From assembly GCA_003223695.1 (NCBI GenBank), contig QHVY01000266.1:1-10974 (forward strand): 10,974 nucleotides of DNA, given 5' to 3'. Numbering within the stretch: the stretch's first letter is position 1; each line of letters begins with the position of its first letter. The notes below the pieces were generated by a model. The model was not told the DNA's origin. It saw only the letters and a list, made by a program, of their open reading frames with translations, and searched no databases. The translations under genes and the position numbers were made by a program. Of the stretch, positions 5,584-10,974 are shown in pieces. Source of the stretch: Acidobacteriota bacterium. Its GTDB lineage: Bacteria > Acidobacteriota > Thermoanaerobaculia > Gp7-AA8.

Positions 5584-6282
5584 GTGACCCGAATCGCCGT
5601 CGTCGATGACGAAGCCAACATCCGCGAGACCGTCGCCTTTGCGCTCCGGCGCGAAGGTTACGAGGTGGAGGCGTACGCCGATGGGGCCGAAGCGTCGGCC
5701 GCGTTCGAAGACAAAATGCCCGACCTGGCCATCCTCGACATCCTCATGCCGCGCATGGACGGCCTGGAGCTCTGCCGACGAATCCGTGTGGCGTCGGAAA
5801 CTGTGCCGATCATCTTTCTCACCTCTCGGGACGACGAAGTCGACCGCATCCTCGGCCTCGAGCTCGGCGCGGACGACTACCTCGTCAAGCCGTTCTCGAT
5901 GCGCGAGCTGGTGGCGCGCGTTCGCGTGCTGTTCCGACGCGCGGCGCGTCGTGCGACGGTGTCACGCGATGACGAAACGCTGCTCATCGGCTCTCTCGAG
6001 CTCGACCCGCAACGATTCACCGTGCGCTGGAAAGGCAATCCGATCGATCTCACGGTGACCGAATTCATGATGCTGCAGGCGCTGGTGCGCCATCCCGGCC
6101 ACGTGAAAACGCGCCGTCAGCTCACGCGCGAGGGCTATCCGCACGACAACTACGTCAGCGAGCGGACGATCGACAGCCACGTCAAACGCATTCGGAAAAA
6201 GTTCGAAGCGGTCGATCCGCAATTCGATCGCATCGATACCGTCTACGGGATGGGCTACCGCTACCAACCGGAGGGAAAGTGA
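5584..6282 (+). CDS. ChvI-like DNA-binding response regulator (OmpR family)
   Basis: This is a 232-residue transcription regulator with a GTG start. The receiver domain (1-115) has the acidic pair Asp8/Asp9, phospho-acceptor Asp52 in ILDILMPRMDG, Thr80 and Lys102 in VKPF. The C-terminal winged helix (about 135-228) has LTVTEFMMLQALVRHPGHV and ERTIDSHVKRIRKKF, ending DTVYGMGYRY. The pattern TVTEF, then YV..RTIDSH.KR.RKKF, then FD.I.T.YG.GYR is close to ChvI of the ChvG/ChvI envelope-stress system of Alphaproteobacteria. The partner kinase follows at once. It is divergent from the VIT/vWA-sortase operon, which makes that operon a candidate target by position only. The GTG start leaves little leader beyond the inverted repeat, and I see no strong Shine-Dalgarno. 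Confidence 0.93.
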   Translation: MTRIAVVDDEANIRETVAFALRREGYEVEAYADGAEASAAFEDKMPDLAILDILMPRMDGLELCRRIRVASETVPIIFLTSRDDEVDRILGLELGADDYLVKPFSMRELVARVRVLFRRAARRATVSRDDETLLIGSLELDPQRFTVRWKGNPIDLTVTEFMMLQALVRHPGHVKTRRQLTREGYPHDNYVSERTIDSHVKRIRKKFEAVDPQFDRIDTVYGMGYRYQPEGK

Positions 6283-6375
6283 ATTTCGAATTTCAAATTT
6301 CAAATGAAAAATCAAGAATTGCTGCGACGCTTCTCACCTTTTCAATTTTTCATTTGAAATTTGAAATTTGAAATT
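6282..6375. repeat. 31-bp A+T-rich inverted repeat between response regulator and kinase, built of heptamers
   Basis: Arms 6282-6312 and 6345-6375 pair with a single mismatch (6288/6369, a G-U wobble in RNA) around a 32-base loop. The left arm contains three heptamers (aatttcg, aatttca, aatttca from 6282). The right side has four inverse heptamers (atttgaa x3, atttgac, 6352-6379). The stem begins on the last base of the response regulator stop codon and ends 4 bases before the kinase GTG, so in the mRNA it would fold exactly between the two cistrons. Confidence 0.95.
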
Positions 6376-6379
6376 TGAC

Positions 6380-7903
6380 GTGAATCTTTCCCGTCTCATC
6401 TCCCGCATTTCCATTCGCCTGGCGCTTTTCAATCTTCTCGTCGTGTTTCTTCCCGTTGCCGGCGTACTGTTTCTCGGCAACTACGAACAGAATCTCGAGC
6501 AGACGCAGATCGATTCGATGCAGCGGCAGGCACGGCTGATCGTCTCGATGCTGCAGAGCGGCGCGAAATCAAGGGCGGCGCTCGCGACCATGCGCTTTGG
6601 CGATGAGCGAATCCGCATCATCGATCCGGGCGGCCGCGTGACGGCCGATACGGGCGCGCTGTCTGTAGCAGAAGAAGAAGAGGAAAGCCCAGCACGTTCG
6701 AACTGGCTCTATCGCGCCGGCGCGGCGGTGCTCAGAAAACCGCTGCAGTGGCTGCGGCCGATCACGCGTCCGCTGACATCGAGCGATGCCTACGAACGAT
6801 CGCCGATGCTGCGCGGCCCTGAGGTTCAGGCCGCGTTTGTCGGACAGACGGCCGTCGAGAAGCGAGTCTCCTCCGCGCCGGCGCGACAAGTCACGCTATA
6901 CACCGCGGTGCCGGTCTACCGCCGTGGCGATGTCATTGGCGCAGTGCTCGTGTCGCAGACCACGGATGATATTCGCCAGAAGTTGCATGCGGTCCGGCTC
7001 GCAGTGCTGCAGATCTTTTTAGCTGCCGTCGTCGTGGCGATGATCCTGACGCTTCTCGTGAGCACCACGATCGTTCAGCCCCTACGACAGTTACGAAAAG
7101 AGGCCACCGATATCGCCGATCCGCGCGGGCGGCTGCGCGGCCGCTTCCAGGGATCGAAAAAGCGAGACGAGATCGGCGATCTCGCGCGCGCGCTCGAGCG
7201 GCTGTCGAGGCGCCTCGAACAGCATCAGCAATCGACCGAGGCGTTCGCATCGGACGTGTCGCATGAGTTCAAGAATCCGCTGGCGTCAATTCGAATGGCC
7301 ACGGAGATGCTCGCGCAGGTCGACGCGCCGGCTGAACGCGCGCGGTTCCTGCGCGTCGCTGAGTCGGAGATTGCGCGCATGGAGAACCTGATCTCGCAGG
7401 TTCGTGAGATCACGATGATCGACGTGGAGATTCAAAAGGAAGTGCGGACGAAGGTCGACATCAACGCGCTGCTGCAGCGGATCGTCGAAGGCTTTCGAAT
7501 GCGCGAGAAGGAGCGAGTCGTTTTCGAGCCGCGGTTGTCGGACGGACTTCAGCCTGTCGATGCATCAGAGGATCGGCTGCTGCAGGTCTTCGAGAACCTG
7601 CTCGACAACGCGGTGAGCTTTACGCCGAGCGGAAAGAGGATCGTGATCACCTCAGTGCGCGACGGTGGATCGGTCGTCGTCCGCATCGCCGATGAAGGGC
7701 CGGGCATCCCGGAAGAGAACATGGGGCGGATCTTCGATCGCTTTTTCACCTACCGCCCCGACCACCCGACCACCCAACGCCATACCGGTTTGGGACTCTC
7801 GATCGTGAAAGCGATTGTCGAGGGATACGGCGGAAACGTCACCGCCGCGAACGATGTCCGCGGCGGTGCAATGTTCGAAGTCAAACTTCCGCTTAGTAGT
7901 TGA
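6380..7903 (+). CDS. ChvG-like sensor histidine kinase
   Basis: This membrane sensor kinase has 507 residues from the GTG at 6380; a TTG at 6368 inside the hairpin stem would add four. TM1 is at about 14-33, and a periplasmic sensor region at about 34-208 includes an acidic AEEEEE run. TM2 (about 209-228, VLQIFLAAVVVAMILTLLVS) leads into a HAMP domain to about 283. HisKA has DVSHEFKNPLASIRMATEML with phospho-acceptor His295. HATPase_c has the N box ENLLDNA (405-411), DEGPGIP (438-444) and HTGLGLSIVKA (468-478). Layout and the KNPLASIR motif fit ChvG/ExoS-type kinases paired with ChvI. All catalytic motifs are present, so it should be active. No standard Shine-Dalgarno is visible because the AT-rich hairpin occupies the space, so translation may depend on the hairpin or on the upstream gene. 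The 3' end overlaps the convergent spore coat U gene by 11 bases. Confidence 0.92.
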   Translation: MNLSRLISRISIRLALFNLLVVFLPVAGVLFLGNYEQNLEQTQIDSMQRQARLIVSMLQSGAKSRAALATMRFGDERIRIIDPGGRVTADTGALSVAEEEEESPARSNWLYRAGAAVLRKPLQWLRPITRPLTSSDAYERSPMLRGPEVQAAFVGQTAVEKRVSSAPARQVTLYTAVPVYRRGDVIGAVLVSQTTDDIRQKLHAVRLAVLQIFLAAVVVAMILTLLVSTTIVQPLRQLRKEATDIADPRGRLRGRFQGSKKRDEIGDLARALERLSRRLEQHQQSTEAFASDVSHEFKNPLASIRMATEMLAQVDAPAERARFLRVAESEIARMENLISQVREITMIDVEIQKEVRTKVDINALLQRIVEGFRMREKERVVFEPRLSDGLQPVDASEDRLLQVFENLLDNAVSFTPSGKRIVITSVRDGGSVVVRIADEGPGIPEENMGRIFDRFFTYRPDHPTTQRHTGLGLSIVKAIVEGYGGNVTAANDVRGGAMFEVKLPLSS

Positions 7904-8384
7904 TCGTCGCGAGAACCACGTCGCTGTACGCGCCAACCGTCACGTCCTGGGCCTGAGGAACCTTCCCGTAAACCGTGACGTTCGTGGCAGCCTTCGAGGC
8001 CGAGTTGTACGTGTAGGTCGTGCCGCCCGCCAGACCCGTGCCCCACACCTGGGTGCGCGCCGCGTCTTTGTACAGCGAGTAGTTGAGGAAGTCGCTGCCG
8101 CTCGACATCCGGCGTGAGCCGCCCGAGAGGTTGTTGCCGTTTCCGAGATCGATTGTTGCCGAGGCGCCCTTGGTGCAGGCCACTGTTACCGTGCCGGTGC
8201 CATTGAGGTCGGTCGCCGCATTGGCTACCACCGGGTCATATGCGCCAAACGCCACCGGGGCTGTGCTGATGGTGCAAACCGCTGCAACAGAGGCGGATAC
8301 ATTGAGATTCGCCGTGGCAGAACCGGCAAACGCCGGGATTGAGATCAGGCTGAGAACTGCGAGAGAGAGAATTGTGCGTTTCAT
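7893..8384 (-). CDS. Spore coat U domain protein (archaic pilin-like), paralogue 1
   Basis: This is a 163-residue secreted protein of the spore coat protein U domain family, which includes subunits of archaic (Csu-type) chaperone-usher pili. The start at 8384 gives a signal peptide (MKRTILSLAVLSLISIPAFA) with GGAG upstream. The mature part has TANLNVSASVAAVCTIS, FGAYDPV, NGTGTVTVAC, RRMSSGSDFLNYSLY, TQVWG and the C-terminal GAYSDVVLATINY. Cys37 and Cys70 are placed for the family's disulfide. The gene is the distal member of a tandem pair; paralogue 2 has the same length with no gaps and about 104 of 163 identical residues by hand count. No chaperone, usher or tip adhesin gene is in the window, so assembly into a pilus is not shown. 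The stop overlaps the kinase 3' end, and the last kinase codons are shared antisense with INY-stop. Confidence 0.92.
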   Translation of the reverse strand: MKRTILSLAVLSLISIPAFAGSATANLNVSASVAAVCTISTAPVAFGAYDPVVANAATDLNGTGTVTVACTKGASATIDLGNGNNLSGGSRRMSSGSDFLNYSLYKDAARTQVWGTGLAGGTTYTYNSASKAATNVTVYGKVPQAQDVTVGAYSDVVLATINY

Positions 8385-8501
8385 TGTCCTAGCTCCTTTT
8401 TTCTTGATTACCAATTTAGGAGCGGGACCGTCAGCAACTCCGCGATCGAAAATCGAAGTTTCGTGAACTATCAGCGCACAAAGGGTTTGGCGTGAGAAAG
8501 G

Positions 8502-8532
8502 GCTCTGCGGGGCGCAAAAAAAGCGTCAGAGC
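8502..8532 (-). terminator. Weak candidate hairpin between the two spore coat U genes
   Basis: GCTCTG (8502-8507) pairs with CAGAGC (8527-8532), with a small inner CGC/GCG around seven T residues (minus strand). The stem is short and asymmetric, and only a modest pyrimidine run follows. It lies just after the stop of paralogue 2, so it could attenuate read-through. The rest of the 158-bp gap holds the leader of paralogue 1, where I see no convincing promoter. Confidence 0.22.
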
Positions 8533-8542
8533 TGCTTTTCGC

Positions 8543-9034
8543 TTAGTAGTTAATGTTCGCGACGATGGAGTCGCTGTAGCTGCCCACACCGACGTCCTGT
8601 GCCTGAGGAACCGCGCCATAGACGGTCAACGCGGTCGCGCCCTTTGTCAGCGCAAAGTAGCTCGTCGTCGAGCCGCCGGCCATGCCGCTGCCCCAGACCT
8701 GAGTCCGCGCGGAGTCCTTGTACAAGGCATAGCCTAAAAAATCGCCGCCACTCGACATTCGACGCGAGGCGGACCCGAAATTCGAGCCGTTACCCAAATC
8801 GACGGTTGCCGCGGCGCCGCGCGTGCAGGAGACGGTCACTGTTCCCGTCCCGTTTAGCGGAGCGCTGAGATTCGAGCCGACTGGATCATAGGCTCCAAAG
8901 GCAACGGGTAGCGTAGTGATCGTACATGACGCGCCGACCGACGCAGTGACGTTGAGATTTGCCGTCGACACAGCGGCAAAGATCGGAGCAGCAATGAGCT
9001 GCGTTAACGTAATCGCAGTTATTCTGATGCGCAT
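8543..9034 (-). CDS. Spore coat U domain protein (archaic pilin-like), paralogue 2
   Basis: This is a 163-residue secreted protein and the upstream member of the tandem pair. The start at 9034 is supported by GAGGAG a few bases upstream and by an atypical but workable signal peptide (MRIRITAITLTQLIAAPIFA). The mature sequence repeats the family pattern seen in paralogue 1: TANLNVTASVGASCTIT, VAFGAYDPV, GTGTVTVSC, RRMSSGGDFLGYALYKD, VPQAQDVGVGSYSD and a final NINY. Cys37 and Cys70 are conserved. Differences from paralogue 1 concentrate in the signal peptide, residues 53-59, 84-89 and 122-130, as expected for surface loops. Both genes also share the 12 bases cgcttagtagtt around the stop, consistent with duplication of a whole gene. 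The archaic pilin role is family knowledge; nothing else of that pathway is visible nearby. Confidence 0.92.
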   Translation of the reverse strand: MRIRITAITLTQLIAAPIFAAVSTANLNVTASVGASCTITTLPVAFGAYDPVGSNLSAPLNGTGTVTVSCTRGAAATVDLGNGSNFGSASRRMSSGGDFLGYALYKDSARTQVWGSGMAGGSTTSYFALTKGATALTVYGAVPQAQDVGVGSYSDSIVANINY

Positions 9035-9182
9035 AACTCTCTCCTCGCCGTGCGCGGTTCATGAGCTATGCCATTTTTGGTGGGCTCTACAGTTGTCCGA
9101 ACGTTGACGCAGACCGTGAGGCAGGTCACGCCTGCACTTCGTACCCGAACCCAACTTGTGTACGGGTCTGACGGAGGCGCTT

Positions 9183-9290
9183 ATGTTTCTACTTTTGAGT
9201 GTAGTGATCCTTTCGGCTTCGCTTGTTGCATCAATTCGAGTTCAGCCCGCGAAAGTCGCGGCCGTGGTGTTGAGTCGAACGCGGCGCTAA
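9183..9290 (+). CDS. Candidate 35-residue membrane peptide
   Basis: This short frame has GGAGG five bases before the ATG. The product starts MFLLLSVVILSASLVASI (a single hydrophobic helix) and ends in a basic tail (SRTRR). It lies in the 259-bp gap between the spore coat U gene start and the 3' end of the SnoaL-like gene, and stops 3 bases before the latter. A good ribosome site followed by a membrane-helix peptide resembles small regulatory or toxin-like membrane proteins, but chance is a real alternative. I do not recognise it. The rest of the gap (9035-9170) shows no clear gene or strong promoter. Confidence 0.35.
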   Translation: MFLLLSVVILSASLVASIRVQPAKVAAVVLSRTRR

Positions 9291-9293
9291 TAA

Positions 9294-9779
9294 CTACTTC
9301 GGTGCGGGCGGCGGGGGCGGCGGCAGATAGTTGTATGCGCGAACAGAATTGATCCACCACTGTCCGCCGCTCTTGCGCAGCAAAGCCGCAACGTGTGACT
9401 TCTGCGTCACCGTCGAGCCGTCCGGAGCAGTGATGCCGCTGATCTCGATATCCTGATCGAGTAACGCGAGAGTCGGTTCGAGAAAACGGATCTTCACGCT
9501 CACGCTCTTGTACGTCGACTGCTTCATCGGCCCATTCTGTCCGTGTTCGTCGGCAAACAATCGCTGGATCTCTGTGAGGCCGCTTGCCTTTCGACCGGAT
9601 GGATTAATCAAGTCGCCATCGACGGACCAGAAGTAGGCCATCGCCGTCGGATCATGCTTGTTCCACGCCGCCGCGAATTCATCGATCCGATTGCGGATTT
9701 GTTGCTCCGGAGTGTCCGCCGAAAAACCAACCGTGGAAATGAGGACCGCTGCCAGAGCAGTCGCAAGGACTCGTTTCAT
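9294..9779 (-). CDS. Secreted SnoaL/DUF4440-type (SgcJ/EcaC-like) cone-fold protein
   Basis: This is a 161-residue protein. The start at 9779 is set by AAGGAG six bases upstream (9786-9791) and yields a signal peptide (MKRVLATALAAVLISTVGFSA). The mature part begins EQQIRNRIDEFAAAWNKHDP, the usual opening helix of the NTF2-like SnoaL/DUF4440 group, and continues with AYFWSVDGDLINPSG, DIEISGITAPDG and QWWINSVRAYNYLPP. The C-terminus is a run of six prolines and APK. Members of this fold include small-molecule binders, isomerases and many uncharacterised secreted proteins; no substrate can be inferred. The gene is divergent from the amidase, and its ribosome site lies within sequence that still looks like the amidase reading frame, which suggests a rearrangement at this junction. 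Confidence 0.85.
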   Translation of the reverse strand: MKRVLATALAAVLISTVGFSADTPEQQIRNRIDEFAAAWNKHDPTAMAYFWSVDGDLINPSGRKASGLTEIQRLFADEHGQNGPMKQSTYKSVSVKIRFLEPTLALLDQDIEISGITAPDGSTVTQKSHVAALLRKSGGQWWINSVRAYNYLPPPPPPAPK

Positions 9780-9822
9780 CGATCGCTCCTTTCTTGGATT
9801 CGTCGAGGCGAGCATTCCCGAC

Positions 9823-10974
9823 ATGCAGGCGGCCCTGCGATCGGGCCGCGTCACTTCGCGCGAGCTCGTGCAGCAGTCTCTCGATCGGATCGCAACCTAT
9901 GAGGACAAGCTGCACGCGGCGATCACGATCAATCCCAATGCGCTGAGCGAAGCTGACCAGCTCGATGCCGAGCGGAAGGCGGGCAAGATTCGCGGACCGT
10001 TGCACGGAATTCCGATCGCGGTGAAGGACAACATCCTGACAACGAACATGCCGACGACGGGCGGCGCGCTCGTGTTCGACGGATTCGTACCGCCTTACGA
10101 AGCAACAGTGACGAAGAAGCTGCGCGATGGCGGCGCGATCATCATCGCCAAGACTCAGATGACCGAGCTGGCGAACTGGGTCGCCGGCAACCCTTCGATG
10201 CCGAACAACTACAACGCGCTGAATGGCTACGGATACAACCCGTACGACCCGCGCCGCGATCCGCGCGAGGCGACGTTCGACGGCCGCCCCGCGCTGAACA
10301 CCGGCGGGTCGAGCTCCGGCGCCGGCACGACAGCGAGCTTCTGGGCCGCAAACATCGGAACGGAAACTTCGGGATCGATCCTCAGCCCGTCGAATCAGAA
10401 CATGCTCGCCGGCATCAAGCCGACGGTCGGCCGCATCAGCCGCTACGGCATCATTCCGATCACCGCGGATCAGGACACGGCTGGCCCGATGGCCAGATCG
10501 GTCAGCGACGCTGCGATCGTCCTCGGCGTTGTTGAAGGTCCCGACTCAAACGATCCGGCAACGACAAAGTGTCCGCCGAACGGCGACTACACGAAATTTC
10601 TGAAAGCCGACGGCCTGAAGGGCGCGCGCATCGGAGTTCCTCGCGCGAACTACTACGACAAAATCACGCCGCCCGGCGCCGACAAACCACGAGGCGGTGT
10701 GAATGCCGATCAAGCGAAGGTGATGACCGAGGCGATCGACCTTCTCAAGCAGCAAGGTGCTGTGATCGTCGATCCGTCTGACATTCCCAGCGTCGTCGAC
10801 AAAGATCCGACAAAAAATCTGCTTCTCTTTGGCACCTGTACCGACATGGACGAGGTGAAACTGAAAAAGTGCTCAATCGATCTCGCGTACGGCATGGAAC
10901 GCGACTTCAACGCCTTCCTCAAGACCCTCGGCGACAAAGCGCCGGTGAAGACGCTGACCGATCTGCGGAAGTGG
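9823..10974 (+). CDS. Amidase-signature hydrolase, C-terminally cut by window edge
   Basis: An open frame of 384 codons from the ATG at 9823 reaches the right edge without a stop. It hydrolyses amide bonds by a Ser-cisSer-Lys triad, and all three are visible: Lys68 in GIPIAVKDN, the cis-Ser in TGGSSSG (163-165) and the nucleophile Ser185 in TETSGSIL. Other family stretches are MTELANWV, NPYDPRRDPREATFDGRPAL, GIKPTVGRISRYGIIPITAD and DTAGPMARSV. The start is uncertain. Codons just before it (GFVEASIPD, 9796-9822) already match family sequence, yet no start lies there. The next in-frame ATG upstream (9739) would run antisense through the signal-peptide codons of the SnoaL-like gene and give an Arg-rich leader with no signal peptide. 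The gene has probably lost its 5' end and export signal. The substrate is unknown. Confidence 0.88.
   Translation, partial: MQAALRSGRVTSRELVQQSLDRIATYEDKLHAAITINPNALSEADQLDAERKAGKIRGPLHGIPIAVKDNILTTNMPTTGGALVFDGFVPPYEATVTKKLRDGGAIIIAKTQMTELANWVAGNPSMPNNYNALNGYGYNPYDPRRDPREATFDGRPALNTGGSSSGAGTTASFWAANIGTETSGSILSPSNQNMLAGIKPTVGRISRYGIIPITADQDTAGPMARSVSDAAIVLGVVEGPDSNDPATTKCPPNGDYTKFLKADGLKGARIGVPRANYYDKITPPGADKPRGGVNADQAKVMTEAIDLLKQQGAVIVDPSDIPSVVDKDPTKNLLLFGTCTDMDEVKLKKCSIDLAYGMERDFNAFLKTLGDKAPVKTLTDLRKW

Noticed and set aside
4983..5621. Minus-strand frame in front of and overlapping the VIT/vWA gene in another register
   Set aside because: Its N-terminus is a translation of the CACAGAGA inverted repeat and the rest is an out-of-frame shadow of the VIT/vWA gene.

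Overview
The window is a G+C-rich stretch from a Gram-negative bacterium. The family content is a Tat-dependent amidase, a class GN sortase with its VIT/von Willebrand substrate, spore-coat-U-type secreted proteins, a WGxxGxxG-tail protein and a ChvG/ChvI-like two-component pair. Several kinds of short intergenic repeat are also present. Together this fits an Acidobacteriota-like lineage or a similar deep-branching Gram-negative group. That assignment is from memory of family distribution and no marker gene confirms it.

Layout. (a) 1-533, minus strand: a small membrane protein with a potassium-channel-like pore layout, translationally coupled (ATGA) to the start of a Tat-exported amidase that runs off the left edge. 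(b) 551-2202, plus strand: two decayed genes overlapping by one base, a zinc-type alcohol dehydrogenase and a polyhydroxybutyrate-depolymerase-type esterase. The dehydrogenase contains a spacerless 422-bp imperfect palindrome in place of its middle. The esterase is interrupted by an 83-bp double-hairpin repeat. (c) 2203-5407, minus strand: a likely operon of VIT/vWA sortase target, class GN sortase, a candidate 33-residue Trp-rich peptide and a Thr-rich WGxxGxxG-tail protein. A second copy of the 83-bp repeat is translated in frame inside the VIT/vWA protein. (d) 5584-7903, plus strand: a ChvI-like response regulator and ChvG-like histidine kinase, divergent from the sortase operon and separated from each other by a 31-bp A+T-rich hairpin. 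(e) 7893-9034, minus strand: two tandem paralogous spore coat U domain proteins. (f) 9183-10974: a candidate 35-residue membrane peptide (plus), a secreted SnoaL/DUF4440-type protein (minus) and a large amidase (plus, cut by the right edge) whose 5' end looks truncated.

How the genes may work together. The clearest functional unit is the sortase with its substrate. The VIT/vWA protein carries a signal peptide, an LPGTA-type sorting motif, a transmembrane helix and terminal arginines, and the sortase gene lies next to it. The divergent two-component system is a plausible regulator by position only. Most products are exported or membrane-bound, so this is largely a cell-envelope region.

The most unusual aspect is genome plasticity. 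Three genes (dehydrogenase, esterase, VIT/vWA) each carry a palindromic repeat exactly where conserved sequence is missing or replaced. Separately, three intergenic spots carry arrays of 7-bp units, and one array fills the leader of the sortase gene. I found no rRNA, tRNA, transposase, integrase or CRISPR array. No unannotated gap exceeds 300 bases.
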